The notes beneath the pieces were generated by a model. That model was not told the origin of the DNA and did not search any database. It was given only the letters and a program-made list of their open reading frames with translations. A DNA stretch of 64,000 nucleotides from Mixophyes australis (Eukaryota > Chordata > Amphibia > Anura > Limnodynastidae), in NCBI GenBank assembly GCA_036250195.1, contig JAVHZZ010000001.1, forward strand, positions 378,759,407 through 378,823,406, read 5' to 3'. Position numbers and translations under genes: made by a program. Of the stretch, positions 23,801 to 31,830 are shown one piece after another (within the stretch, counting starts at the first letter, position 1; every line of letters starts with the position of its first letter).

Positions 23801-25149
23801 GGGAAAGGAATTGGTCTCAATTGAACGGTAAGTATATTTGATTTAAGGAGATATGAACTGTACATATTAAGTAAGCTCAAGAATACATAAACATTAAAAA
23901 TGTGGAAAAATGTGACCATGGAATTGTTAGTAAGGCTAACGAGGGAAGACAACTGGAGTGAAAATGATGAGAGGACATAAATTTCAGAGGCTGATCAATA
24001 TTTAATTTAGTTTATAGTTTACCATCATCTTTTTTTGTGGGGCGACTTTGTGAAGATGAATGTGCGACTCAAATGAAAATTCATATTCTAAAAAATAAAA
24101 GTTCCAGGCTGTAAGTGTAATCGGAGAAAAAAACTTTAAGTCAATTTAAGGCCTTGCACCCATTAGTGTTAAAATAATGCAGTTAATTAGCATTTCAATG
24201 CCAGGTCAAGCATATAGAGGGATGTGTAAAATTCATTATATTCAATGGGACCATACTCATTTGTATTTTTAACATTAGTTTAATCTCAGCAGTTTCACAG
24301 TTTTTGGAAATGTGTTTCATTTCATTGCGTCCAACAAAACTGAAAAAGCCCATTCAGCTTATTGGGAATGCAATATGGATATATCCCTCTTGGTGTTACA
24401 AAGTGTTTACATTTGTGTTTGCCACAGCATTTGGCTAAAAGAGGAAAACTTGCTCTTTGTTAGACATTTAAAAACAAGTATATTTAATTATTTTTTTTTT
24501 TACAAAATCCAGACTGAATATAAGAAAAACATTTTTACTAGCTTTTTTTTTTTCTTTAGCAATAAAGACAAAAGACCAAAAAATGTCAGTGGGTATTATG
24601 TCTAAATCTTACAAGTTTGCACTAATTGCTGTGCAGACAAACAGACTTTGTAATTCATGTGTCTGGATTTACATGGCTAATCAGCGGCCCACTGCAACTA
24701 TTGTGGAACTATACATCACAACATGTGCTATTACATGCTTGCCTGGCAGGATCTGCTGGGGCTTGTAGTTCTACACCAGTTGTCAAGCCGCATTTCACTT
24801 CATTTTGATCTAAGCAGTTAATGGAAGTGCAGACTTGCATCATACACTGCTAAACCTGACCTAAGCACGATTGCAATACAATTATGCCCCATATGACCAG
24901 CAAGGCATACTGATTGCAGTTACACAATATCAGGAGAGCTACAGGCTCCTTCAATGGGCACAGATACTGCTGCCCAGAAGCATAGTGCCCCTGGGTAATA
25001 GAAGACTTATTCACGTGACAGCAGATCGTGCACACAGGCGAGCAGCGACCTAGGAACACATGAAGTAAAGAGCATACCTGGCGCTTGTGCCGTCTGTGAG
25101 CCGGCACAGGGCTGGATGGGGGCACCGTGTAACTGACACAACACTTACT
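8183..25149 (-). CDS. SCLT1: SCLT1, 5' portion of gene (partial)
   Basis: This span holds the 5' part of sodium channel and clathrin linker 1, a long coiled-coil protein of centriole distal appendages that is needed for ciliogenesis and was first described as linking a voltage-gated sodium channel to clathrin. Four coding exons on the minus strand translate to a protein colinear with the first ~95 residues of vertebrate SCLT1: [12 protein letters not shown], then [15 protein letters not shown], then [15 protein letters not shown], then [18 protein letters not shown]. Each exon has good AG/GT borders. Phases fit except that one exon of length 2 mod 3 must lie between 9423 and 13901; I did not find it. 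Later exons are left of 8183 or outside the window. The gene is divergent from C4orf33, as in human. Coordinates give the span of exons seen, introns included. Confidence 0.88.
8621..8752. mobile_element. Harbinger-like MITE, short copy
   Basis: Inverted ends GGTGGGAATTAAATTGACCG and GGTGGAATTCAATTGACCG (right end, reversed) flank an inner palindrome of the form ATTACCGTA...ATGGTAAT. The flanks are the trinucleotide ATA on both sides (8618-8620, 8753-8755), in keeping with the 3-bp targets of PIF/Harbinger elements. Relatives are at 25908-26243 and 29582-29794. Confidence 0.7.
8834..8868. repeat. 35-bp perfect palindrome
   Basis: Seventeen bases, TCCACATCTATTAACAA, are followed by one base and then their exact reverse complement. 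It could extrude as a cruciform or be a relic of a foldback element. Confidence 0.85.
9350..9422 (-). CDS. SCLT1: SCLT1 coding exon
   Basis: A 73-nt minus-strand exon with acceptor TTTCTTTCTCTAG before 9422 and donor GTATTTCTTACT from 9349. Read after one base that completes the previous codon it gives [20 protein letters not shown] then HFYQ, which aligns with human VTEYDKHLGELNGQLKYYQ: the pattern (E)(Y/F)(D/E)K, QL and the final YQ are conserved. It ends in phase 0. It cannot be read in phase 0 from its start because a TGA appears, so an upstream exon of length 2 mod 3 must precede it. Confidence 0.86.
9423..10468. other. SCLT1 intron with unclassified repeat
   Basis: 9775-9990 is GC-richer than its surroundings and reads like a dispersed repeat (GCATGCATGCAC at 9798; CGGAGCTAAACGCC near 9905). 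A phase-required SCLT1 exon should lie between 9423 and 13901. A candidate at about 9610-9668 was examined and rejected. Confidence 0.4.
10469..12300 (-). mobile_element. L2/CR1-like LINE 3' portion, split by a hAT MITE
   Basis: The minus strand carries reverse-transcriptase blocks in order: [50 protein letters not shown] (12171-11819), then [10 protein letters not shown] and [16 protein letters not shown] (11470-11200). These are the palm and thumb motifs of L2/CR1-type non-LTR elements; the usual YADD box falls in a frameshifted part. The 3' tail (10469-10744) has the GGCACCACAGTGCTCCGC sequence also seen at 48484 onward. Frames are shifted several times, so it is dead. The MITE at 10745-11187 interrupts it. 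Confidence 0.8.
10745..11187. mobile_element. 443-bp hAT MITE inside the L2-like LINE
   Basis: The ends are CAGTGGTTCCCAAACT and, reversed from the right, CACCGGTTCCCAAAAT, the widespread CAGNGGTTCNCAAA form of hAT termini. Exact 8-bp target duplication GTCTAAAG at 10737-10744 and 11188-11195. The LINE reads on uninterrupted after removing the element and one duplication, so it inserted after the LINE. Confidence 0.88.
12808..13150 (+). mobile_element. tRNA-headed SINE
   Basis: The head has Pol III promoter-like boxes: an A-box region at GTGGCCTAGTGGTTAGCAC and a B-box region at TCATGAGTTTGATTCC. Then come the conserved GTGTGGAGTTTGTATGTTCT and GCGTGGGTTTCCTCCGGG body segments, a CT/GT-rich spacer (12990-13045), and a tail GCTCCAATGGGGCAGCGACT...GCGCTATATAAATAAATGAT ending in TGATGAT-like repeats. 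A reverse copy is at 49184-49545. The body resembles widespread vertebrate tRNA SINEs mobilised by L2-type LINEs. Confidence 0.78.
13151..13901. other. SCLT1 intron, nothing recognised
   Basis: AT-rich. A minus-strand open interval with passable splice sites (about 13665-13725) was considered for the missing SCLT1 exon but has the wrong phase and no family resemblance. Confidence 0.4.
13902..13963 (-). CDS. SCLT1: SCLT1 coding exon
   Basis: A 62-nt minus-strand exon with acceptor TTTCTTTCCAG before 13963 and donor GTGATTTT from 13901. Joined in phase to the start exon it gives [20 protein letters not shown] and a final Q, aligning to human NRRLNEDFRRYQMESFSKYSSVQ: RL, (R/K)RY and the closing VQ are shared. 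With the previous exon it totals 99 nt, exactly 33 codons, so the next exon must begin in phase 0. The polypyrimidine tract upstream is long and clean. Confidence 0.87.
13964..16130. other. SCLT1 intron, no named element
   Basis: Long AT-rich intron with A-runs near 13970 and 13803-13825. A GTGAGTAT donor-like site on the minus strand near 14032 has no convincing exon attached. Nothing else supported. Confidence 0.4.
16150..16515 (+). pseudogene. Tc1-like transposase, C-terminal fragment
   Basis: Plus-strand frames give FQVDNDTT, a WP(S)[10 protein letters not shown] segment and then LERHLRQ, matching the Tc1/mariner catalytic pattern (Q-D-N-D/N ... WP-x-x-S-P-D-x-N-P-I-E-x-x-W). The second catalytic aspartate region (TDMNPIEN) is kept; the usual SPD serine-proline is RYTD here. 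Stops follow. No inverted terminal repeats were identified, so only a coding remnant is left. Confidence 0.65.
16838..17000. repeat. Inverted repeat around poly(C)
   Basis: A run of about 17 C at 16851-16867 precedes CCTTCCACCAATCACAAAC (near 16882-16900), whose reverse complement GTTTGTGATTGGTGGAAGG lies at 16955-16973. Probably a small foldback element; no target duplication confirmed. Confidence 0.55.
17091..17425. mobile_element. AT-rich foldback MITE, ~335 bp
   Basis: The two halves are imperfect reverse complements: TTCTATTAGAATTATAGTAG opens and CTCCTATTATTCTAATG closes, and the middle has ATATTCAAGTG...TAGTGCAC and GTGCACTTGAATATT around 17237-17286. Target duplication not resolved. 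Confidence 0.55.
17490..17671. mobile_element. 182-bp hAT MITE
   Basis: Ends CAGTGCTTCTTAAACC and, reversed from the right, CAGTGTTTCTCAAACC. Flanks ATCTATAC (17482-17489) and ATCTAGAG (17672-17679) are a worn 8-bp duplication (6 of 8 equal). Non-coding. Confidence 0.72.
18075..18121 (-). CDS. SCLT1: SCLT1 exon with start codon
   Basis: Minus-strand exon with an acceptor (TCTGATTAG before 18121) and a donor (GTAAGCAG from 18074). The ATG is at 18111-18109, ten bases into the exon, and opens [12 protein letters not shown] plus one base of the next codon. This matches the human N-terminus MAAEIDFLREQ, with the conserved EI(D/E)FLR core. Coding part is 37 nt (18075-18111); the exon's first bases are 5' UTR. 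This start is chosen because it aligns with the known start of the family. Confidence 0.88.
18122..19080. other. SCLT1 first intron, AT repeat at the right end
   Basis: No gene. A (TA)n microsatellite at about 19052-19080 abuts the palindrome arm. The rest is AT-rich without a named element. Confidence 0.45.
19081..20648. mobile_element. 1568-bp near-perfect palindrome (foldback element) with captured SSBP coding sequence
   Basis: Bases 19081-19853 are the reverse complement of 19876-20648 with no length change (paired coordinates always sum to 39729) and only a handful of substitutions, for example at the pairs near 19157, 19279, 19341, 19666 and 19756. The 22-bp centre (19854-19875) is unique. 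Both arms carry a GAGGACGAAACGCGTAGAGG segment. (TA)n runs lie outside the left arm and further out on the right. The central 102 nt encode part of an SSBP-type protein (separate entry). Near-identity of the arms points to a recent inverted duplication or gene conversion between arms. Confidence 0.9.
19774..19875 (-). pseudogene. Captured SSBP2/3/4 N-terminal (LUFS/LisH) fragment
   Basis: The minus strand reads 34 codons: [18 protein letters not shown] followed by [16 protein letters not shown]. These are, to my knowledge, identical to the N-terminal LUFS/LisH region of vertebrate single-stranded DNA-binding proteins SSBP2/SSBP4 (SSBP3 has SDGQ in place of SDSQ), which partner LDB1 in LIM-homeodomain complexes. 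The match stops abruptly after LSE, where the family continues IRWEKN; here unrelated transposon sequence follows. No intron interrupts AREK/LALY. The plus-strand arm repeats the last 27 codons (19874-19955). It has no promoter or start codon of its own. Confidence 0.85.
20649..21162. other. (TA)n/(CA)n microsatellite and AT-rich DNA
   Basis: A (TA)n run at about 20779-20831 passes into ACAC-rich repeats up to about 20860. Frames across it are repetitive and not genes. Confidence 0.7.
21163..21337. mobile_element. Palindromic MITE ('TTTACTAAA' family)
   Basis: Opens GGAGGATATTTACTAAACTG, closes CAAACCCACACTTTAGTAAA then TATACCCC. The arms include AGATGTTGCCTATAGCAACC and its complement, so nearly the whole element folds on itself. 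Other copies: 29021-29195, 29198-29373, half copy 22709-22771. Confidence 0.8.
21341..22640 (-). mobile_element. L2-like LINE tail, interrupted by a solo LTR
   Basis: 21341-21592 and 22218-22640 read like the 3' part of the same LINE class as 10469-12300 (GCTTACAATCTAAAGGAAAG; CAGAGAGGAGAAG; TGGAGAGGGACTGAATG in plus orientation). The coding part is poorly kept. The solo LTR at 21593-22217 splits it. Confidence 0.55.
21593..22217 (+). mobile_element. Solo LTR, 625 bp
   Basis: Begins TGTTAGGACTCTGCCAG and ends ...AATCATAGCA (TG...CA). A TATA-like CTTTATATACC is at 21720-21730 and a polyadenylation signal AATAAA at 22154-22159, in the right order for an LTR on plus. Flanks CCTGG (21588-21592) and CTTGG (22218-22222) are a 5-bp duplication with one mismatch. 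No internal retroviral-type genes are beside it, so it is probably the product of LTR-LTR recombination. Confidence 0.68.
22709..22771. mobile_element. Half copy of the palindromic MITE
   Basis: GGCTGCTACAGGCAACATCT followed by CCACTTTTTCAAACCCGCAG and a TTTACCCCC end equals the right arm of the 21163-21337 family; the left arm is missing. Confidence 0.7.
23077..23485. mobile_element. MITE with GGCTGGGTACACAC ends
   Basis: Starts GGCTGGGTACACACTAAAGG and ends GTAGTGTGTACCCAGCC, an inverted pair of about 16 bp. Internally there are mirrored CGATGGAACGATATTGTTCC-type motifs and a T-run at 23404-23420. The superfamily is unresolved; the target duplication is not clear. Confidence 0.68.
23486..24848. 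other. Intergenic/SCLT1 intron 1 sequence, little recognised
   Basis: Mostly AT-rich. 24690-24775 contains the TGGAACTATACATC...GGGGCTTGTAGTTCTACA phrase of a common small hAT-type repeat, without clear ends. Otherwise nothing supported. Confidence 0.4.
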
Positions 25150-25235
25150 TCCGGAAGATGAATGCGGTTCTATGGTAACCGTACACTTCCCTGATGTACC
25201 GGCAGCCAATAAAAACATCTGTTCTAAACTCAACA
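25149..25235 (-). other. SCLT1: SCLT1 putative non-coding exon 1
   Basis: On the minus strand the sequence reads CTTCCGGAA followed at 25148 by GTAAGTGTT, a near-consensus splice donor. The start-codon exon at 18121 has its own splice acceptor directly upstream of the ATG, so at least one upstream untranslated exon is needed, and this is the best placed donor next to the divergent promoter. The 5' limit is a guess, set near the CCAAT box at 25206-25210. An ETS-type site overlaps the donor at 25148-25157. A cDNA would settle both ends. Confidence 0.55.
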
Positions 25236-25450
25236 AATAGCAATGCAGATGTTATCTGTTACCACAGTGTTATCGTTAGAGAGACGCTTTGTGATTGGCT
25301 ACTCGCAATGTTTTGACGGTTGTTAGTTAGACTGGCTACCACAGCAGAACAATTGATAGCATATAGCGTGCTGACTGGTAGCACCGCGCCAGGTATTATG
25401 TCTGGCTAAGGTTGCCCATGTGTAACAGCCCCTTTGTTCCCGGTTCCGTA
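25150..25450. promoter_or_regulatory. Bidirectional SCLT1/C4orf33 promoter region
   Basis: The stretch between the two divergent first exons has no TATA box at a sensible position. It has a CCAAT box on plus (25206-25210), an inverted one (ATTGG, 25294-25298), a palindromic ETS-type CTTCCGGAAG at 25148-25157, a TCACGTCA CRE/E-box-like site at 25468-25475, an AGGAAGTGA ETS-type site at 25495-25503, and local CpG enrichment (for example 25376-25475) compared with the AT-rich surroundings. A shared head-to-head promoter is known for this pair in mammals. Transcription start sites are inferred only. Confidence 0.6.
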
Positions 25451-25571
25451 TAGCCGGCCATCCCCGGTCACGTCACTGTCCTCCCCGAGGAACTAGGAAG
25501 TGATTTGTCCCTTCTCGTACTTTACTCTGCAGCTCCTCGTGACTGAAAGGGACTTCTCCAACTCCCAAGAG
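25423..25571 (+). other. C4orf33: C4orf33 putative non-coding exon 1
   Basis: A GC-richer stretch that ends in CCCAAGAG followed by GTAGGCAGG, an acceptable splice donor at 25572. The first coding exon at 45423 begins exactly at its ATG after an AG acceptor, so an untranslated 5' exon is required upstream; this one sits next to the divergent SCLT1 first exon. The 5' limit is not determined. A CRE-like TCACGTCA (25468-25475) and an ETS-like site (25495-25503) could lie in or just before it. Confidence 0.5.
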
Positions 25572-25907
25572 GTAGGCAGGACACAGGTGAAAATGTGGGC
25601 GAATATTCCAGGATTGGGGGAAATAAATCTTAACCTATGACGTCCCTCAAACACACATTAACTTACCCCTCTCCCCTAGCAAAAGCATATTAAAGTTTTA
25701 ACGAAGCGTCTTGTAAACCCGTGTAGCACAAAAAGCTGTCCCTGCACTGCTTCTTAACAGCAGGCATTATTAGTATTCTCAGCAAATCTGTTTAGTTCAA
25801 AAATACAATTTCAACACACCATAGTGTTATAAGGTCAGAGTGTTTTTCGCAAACACCGAAGTAGAAATGTGTTTTTTTTTTCATGGAATCATTTAAAACA
25901 ACACATA

Positions 25908-26125
25908 GGGGCATATTCATTTCTCCCCGTTTTCCGCAGCGTTAAAACTATTACCGGTATTAATAGTAAGCTGGATTTCAGCTCGTGGCTCAGGGAGCTG
26001 CAAGCTGAAATCCAGCGAGAAAACTACCGTAATAAAGTTTCTTACGCGCATTATTACCGTAATAATGGTAATAGTGCGCGGAGCGCGAGATTTTTGGCGT
26101 TTCCGCCAACAATTGAATATACCCC
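25908..26125. mobile_element. Harbinger-like MITE, copy 1 of a tandem pair
   Basis: Starts GGGGCATATTCATTTCTCCC and ends CAACAATTGAATATACCCC. It contains TTACCGGTATTAATAG, a palindromic GATTTCAGCTCGTGG...CAAGCTGAAATCC core and TTACCGTAATAATGGTAATA. ATA flanks both sides (25905-25907 and 26126-26128). Confidence 0.75.
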
Positions 26126-26128
26126 ATA

Positions 26129-26243
26129 GGGTCATATTCAATTGTTGGCGTTATAGCCAAAAATCTCGCGGCGCACGTACTATTACCGTAATACCGGTAA
26201 TAGTTTTAACGCCACAGGGAAACTAAACAATTGAATATGCCCC
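26129..26243. mobile_element. Harbinger-like MITE, copy 2 of a tandem pair
   Basis: Starts GGGTCATATTCAATTGTTGG and ends CAATTGAATATGCCCC, with TTACCGTAATACCGGTAATA inside. It is flanked by ATA at 26126-26128, shared with copy 1, and at 26244-26246. A third, degenerate start (GGGACAGATTCGATTCAGCC) follows from 26247. Confidence 0.75.
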
Positions 26244-26889
26244 ATAGGGACAGATTCGATTCAGCCCGAGTTGCCGCCAGATATCACCACACTCTCCTGT
26301 GTGTGCCCTGATATATGTATACTGGGACACTTCTTCCCCGGCTACTCAGCTCCTGTGGACTTTTCTCTGGACTGCTGCCTTGTGTGGGAACCAAACTGCT
26401 ATATCTGTCATGGAAGTCTGATAAGGATGAACATAAAGCACAACCTGTGTATGTGTTATCTCCTACTTTGGAACCAGATAGTACACCCCAAGGTCCAACC
26501 AACACAAAGGCAAGGTTATATCAGGAAGCTGATTAATGAGACAGGATTCACCTGAACACTCATTAGTAACCTCATAGAGTAGTGTGTTCAATGAGCACTC
26601 CTAGACTACCTAAAATGTAGGGTTGCACAAAATGCATAGTTTAGGGCTCAACCAAAATCCTTTTACCAAAAATTATCACCAATATGGAACTCAAATTGAA
26701 ACTTAATTTGTGTATTAACATTAAGCAGCTTGTAATGTTAGCTCCTCAATGCAAAAACTGTTTCTTGGGGACTAAAATCAAATTTGAATATCCTATATAG
26801 CATGGTAGTGATTAAAAAAGGAAGCTTTAAAATGATGATGACTGGTTTCCAAACAAGTCAGAGATATGATTATAGAGGGGTGCAAATCT

Positions 26890-27430
26890 GGGGAATGATT
26901 CAAGGCTACTGCAAAAGCATTGGACATTCTTGCAGCTCAGGGCTTTCAATTTTACAGAACTGAAAGATATGACACGAGACACTGCATAAATCAGGCTGCC
27001 TTCCCAGACAAAAATACACTTATCAGAGAAGCTATTGTGAGGCCAGCTGAGATATTGAACAAGCTAAAGAAGTCAGTTGTTGCAATGGAAGATACTGTAC
27101 AGGGGTCAAAGAAAATTTGGTCTTTTAAGACTAAAATGGAATGCCAAGAGGTATGTGTAATGCAGATCAAACAATGAATATGAGCCAGTTTACACCATAC
27201 TCACCAAGCATGGCAGTGGTAGCATCATGTTATGGGGATGTCCAACAGTGGTAGGGACTGGCAATGTTGTCAGGCTCAATGGGAAGATGAATGATGCACA
27301 TTTTGGACACATCCAGAGCACAATCTCGCAATAAGCTCAATTTGGGGATTTCTTACCCAACTTGAGCAATTTTGCAAGGAGGAACACCATCTCGGTGTTC
27401 AAAGGTAATAGAGACTTATCCAAAAAGCTG
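26890..27430 (+). pseudogene. Tc1-like transposase remnant
   Basis: Fragments on plus in several frames: EDTVQGSKKIWSFKTKMEC (near 27086) and, around 27200, a TKHGSGSIMLWG stretch, the Tc1 block (K-H-G-G-G-S-[IV]-M-[VLM]-W-G-C). The following GTAGGGACTGGCAATGTTGT segment is the usual next block. Many stops and shifts; no termini identified. Confidence 0.6.
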
Positions 27431-29020
27431 CCATAACTGATTCAACTAAGTATTGGCCAAGGGGAATTAATATGTTTTAAATTATATTTCTTTTTTTATT
27501 ACCTTTTTGATTTACATTTATCTATCTTTTTCTGAGAGTAGACGTTCACTAGGTGCATATACCTGATGAGAGGCAACTCTTTTGCACCTGGCTTTGCATT
27601 GAGCAGAAATGTCCTTTTTTTGCCTTTACATTTTGAAGAGCAGTTTACGCTCTCAGCCCTACAGTGTGCTTCATAAAAGTGGTGCATTGTATTTTTCACA
27701 GATAGTTTGCCAAGCTGTCTGTCACTATATGTCTGCTATGTTGGAGAAGAACCTACCTCCTAACATGGCAGCCTGCTTCGGAGGAGTGAGAGTATGCTGT
27801 ACATATTTAGTTAAATATAAATAACTATTTCATGTATTTTATTCAACTTAGTAATACTCAACATGTGATATATATCAATGGGAAACACTGGCATTACATG
27901 CTCTTTAACTAGTCACCAAATTGACCTTTTTATTTATTTTTTTAAATAAGATTCAAATATTTAGTAATCACAGCAGAGCATATTATTGAGAATTTCCCGA
28001 CTTAATTTTATGATTAAATCATGCAGTTGCACACAGTGGATACATGTTGTACATTCATCATTGTCATAGAGTCCTGTATCCTTGTGACGAATAATTGTCA
28101 GATGCACAATAACTTAGTGTAGAAATAGAGAGGGATATAGTACAGTGATGGCCAACTTGATACTCTTCAAGAGAGGCCCTTTTACTTTCAAAAGGGCTGC
28201 ACATTGCCCTTAATCACAGGGATAATTTAATACTATATTTTTAATCAAATATGAGACACCAATCCACAATAACATCTGCAGACATTTTAAAGTAAGATAA
28301 GTGTTACAAGCTTTAATAAACAAAACTGAAAATTCATTGTGACTTCTGGGTGACCACATTTTCTAGCAACTCTTGAAAGTTAGGTGTAAAGCTGGGACAG
28401 ACACAACACAATTGTGCAGAGTGTTTTCCACCTTTCAATCTGCTGTGCTTGTTGTTTTTAATGTGCCCCATGATAGAGAATCTGGAACCAAACATAGACA
28501 AACACTTTGTTTTCCTTAATTTGTTTTAATGAAGAATGCAGAAATCACACGACTCTTTCCCACAGAGGAAGAAAGGAGACCATGTGGCTCATATTGCATG
28601 TTGTTCCTTCAGTCTTGTTCTTTGTTATATGACCTGGCAAGCTTCACCCACCTGTGGGTTGAGCTCAATGAGACATAAAGCAAATATCAAGAGCTGGGAC
28701 TAATGAGGCATAAACCAGCAATGAGCTGGTGGTCACAGGTGCAGGCTCGGAGCCTCCTGTATTCCTTCACTGGTGTAGTGAGCATGAGCTTGTACAGGAT
28801 CCTAGGTGAATCAGCTTTGTATCGCTTAAGGAGCAATGTGGCAGGAGAACAGCATTAAGAAGGAACATCACAGTGCAAAACAGTAACTAGTGAACTGGGA
28901 AGATTATTACAGAAAGTAGGTAGATGTAAATGCATGCTCATGGGTGAGAAACACTAGACAAAATATGTGTGCAGACTCTGCTAAGTGAAGCAAAATGTTT
29001 GCTGCCGTGTGGTAGAGATC
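27431..29020. other. C4orf33 intron 1, nothing coding
   Basis: AT-rich. A weak hAT-like start, CAGTGATGGCCAACTT, lies at 28143 but I could not find a matching end. No exon seen. Confidence 0.4.
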
Positions 29021-29195
29021 AAGGAGTATAATTACTAAACAGCAGGTTCGAAAAAGTAGAGATGTTGCCTATAGCAACCAATCATATTCTAGCTGTTATT
29101 TCGTAAAATGTACTAAAATGAAAATGAGAATCTGATTGGTTGCTATAGGCAATATCTCCACTTTTTCAAACCCGCAGTTTAATAAATATATCACC
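29021..29195. mobile_element. Palindromic MITE, first of a tandem pair
   Basis: Same family as 21163-21337: GATGTTGCCTATAGCAACCA on the left arm and GGTTGCTATAGGCAATATCT on the right arm, with CCAATCA boxes in the stem. Arms are worn more than in the neighbouring copy. Confidence 0.78.
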
Positions 29196-29197
29196 AA

Positions 29198-29373
29198 GGG
29201 CTAGATTTACTAAGCTGCGGGTTTGAAAAAGTGGGGATGTTGCCTATAGCAACCAATCAGATTCTAGCTGTCATTTTGTAGAAGGTACTAAATAAATGAA
29301 AGCTAGAATCTGATTGGTTGCTATAGGCAACATCCCTACTTTTTCAAACCCGCAGCTTAGTAAATCTAGCCCC
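29198..29373. mobile_element. Palindromic MITE, second of a tandem pair
   Basis: GGGCTAGATTTACTAAGCTG opens and CAGCTTAGTAAATCTAGCCC closes, a perfect inverted pair. The stem continues with GGGTTTGAAAAAGTGGGGAT. Only a few bases separate it from the copy on its left. Confidence 0.82.
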
Positions 29374-29581
29374 AAGTCTCTGTGTGTAGAAGAAATGTGT
29401 GTTTGAGAGCATTTGAATCAGGGGGAGCTGAAATTTGCATGTGTTAGTAGATCTAGGATCCAAGGGTGGTGTTTGATTCTAGTGTGTGGGGAATAAATGA
29501 GGTATGAAGAGAGATGTATTTATTTATTTTTACAATTGGGTATGTTACTTCTTTAGGGAATGGCAACACTATTGAACTTAA

Positions 29582-29794
29582 GGGGCATATTCAATTGGCC
29601 ACGTTACTGTCAAAAGTAACACGGCTTGCGCAATATTACCGTTATTACGGTAGTAGTGGGCGTCATTACCGTTATTACGGTACCTTTAACTCCGGCTTTC
29701 TGCTCGCAGCTCAGGGTTAGAATTACCGTAATAACGGTAATACTTTTAACGTTGCGTTACTTTTGCGAGTAACGTGGCTAATTGAGAATACCCC
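29582..29794. mobile_element. Harbinger-like MITE, 213 bp
   Basis: Starts GGGGCATATTCAATTGGCCA and ends CTAATTGAGAATACCCC. TAA flanks both ends (29579-29581 and 29795-29797), the classic PIF/Harbinger target. Internal TTACCGTTATTACGGTA palindromes repeat three times. Confidence 0.82.
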
Positions 29795-29797
29795 TAA

Positions 29798-31830
29798 TTG
29801 TCTCAATTTTGGTATAATAATGCACGTTGTAGGGACCACACTCAAAAAAACTTCTCATGGAGACAATGAAGTTTACCTAGAGTGTGAACAGTTTTTGGTT
29901 AGCCTGCAGACGTGTATGAAAAATAAGTAGGAGTAGAAAATGGTAAGCAGAAAAAATAAGAAAAAGGCACATGTTGGAGATGCCTCTGGCTGTAGAGAGC
30001 CATAAATAGGCACTACTTGCACTTCGTATAAGTTCTATTATTTGTCTTGAAGCTGCTCGCTGTTAAGCTGTGACAATCAAGAGGAGCTGACAAATCCCAA
30101 AGACAGTTATGTCACTAACGTCTGTTATTTAGCTTATGCGTGTTCATGTAAATTACCTCTGACATTTCACACTGACCTTTACTATTATAATGTAGAGATT
30201 TCATTGTTAGCAGAACCACGTCTCAGCATGAAATTAAACAAATAAATTATTCATTTCCCTCTTCACTATAGCACTTTTGCTAATATTTATCTATCATTCA
30301 TGAACTACAGTACTTGCTTAAATCCATTGTTTTAAATTCCTCTCAGTCATAGAAGACTTTGTAGAACCAAACTAGCACTCCTGGTAGTGCAGCACCTGCA
30401 TAACAATGAGCTTTGTATCATGCATACAATATAGTCAGACACTTTTTCTCATATTCTCTTGAGATTGTATCAATAGTGTTCATTTTTTCTGTTTCAGTAA
30501 CTTTTAAACTAGGCAAAACTATAATAACTCAGACATGAAGGCATATATATACAGATGTGAAAACAATACAAATATTTTAATTAATCCAGAGTAGATAAAG
30601 CACCTATTTGCTTAATTACAATCAGTCCCACATGACAACAGTATAATATGTTATATTATACTACAAGTAATAGACATAAACACCTACGTAAATTAGAGAC
30701 AACAAATACATTGAAATTAAGAGCTTCCACACAGTTGTGACGCATACATTAATTAAATGACATCCCAGCATGGTAAGGGTCATGTATAAAAATGCTTTAC
30801 TGTCTTTGTTTCCTTTAATAAAGACTAGCATCGCTGTAAAAGAGACCAAAGGCACTCTGAAAGCTAGGTGATGGTTGAGCACTTTTGACAGGAGCTTCCT
30901 TTACCAAGACAATTCTAATGTTTTTGAGCAACACTGTCTAAGGTGATGTCAGCATGGAACAGCATCAGCAAAGGGCAACAGTGGTATAAAGTGCATACTC
31001 TAGGATAGTGATATCTGTGTATTCGTTTGAAGTGTAAGCAAAGCAGACGAAGTATTTGCAGTTCAATTGACTGCAAGTTTCAACCTGTGGTGCGAGCAGA
31101 CAATTTCATTGATAGCTTGAGAGGTTAGAGGTTATATTGAGGAAAGGGAATATGACAGGGAATAAGGAACAAAGAAAGGAATTAATTCTGATGATGGCCT
31201 TGAGAATTTTCCAAGCTCAAAGGTCAACAGTTCCTACCTGCTATGTTCAAAACCATAGGGGCGTATGTTCATTGTTTGGGTGATATAGCTTGGGAAAACA
31301 TGGTGAGAGAGAGAGTCTGGAAGTCAAAGAAAAAACAAAAGAAGGGGAGTGGGTGTATTATCCCCAGGCTATTCAACAGCAAAAGTATATCTGGGGCCTG
31401 ACCAGTAGGACATCCTATAGCTTATAATATTGAACAAGTTGGATGGTCTACGTCTGTAGACATCATCAGTAATAAATAGGGCATCTCTGTTCATTAAATG
31501 GAATACAATAGGGAAAAACAGAAAAAAGCACTATGTAACAGAATACAGTCCAGAGATCCAAAGGTGAATACAATCTTTGAATTCATAAAAGAGGGAAAAT
31601 GCATATAATGCAAACATAATGCAATTACAATATAATAACTAAGCTTGATTACTTTGGAGAAAATGCTCCTTAGAGGTTACCTAATTAGTATGTATAAATA
31701 TATTCAAGTCAATACAAAGAGAAATAAGAGTACAAGTAGTCATCCATTGTGAATTGAATAAACATGGTTTCACCATGATCCTAGGAAAGGGTCTTCATGT
31801 AGGAAGTTGTTTATTGTAATTGGTATTCCT
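29798..31830. other. C4orf33 intron 1, nothing recognised
   Basis: About 2 kb of AT-rich sequence. No splice-bounded exon, RNA gene or named repeat was found. Confidence 0.4.
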
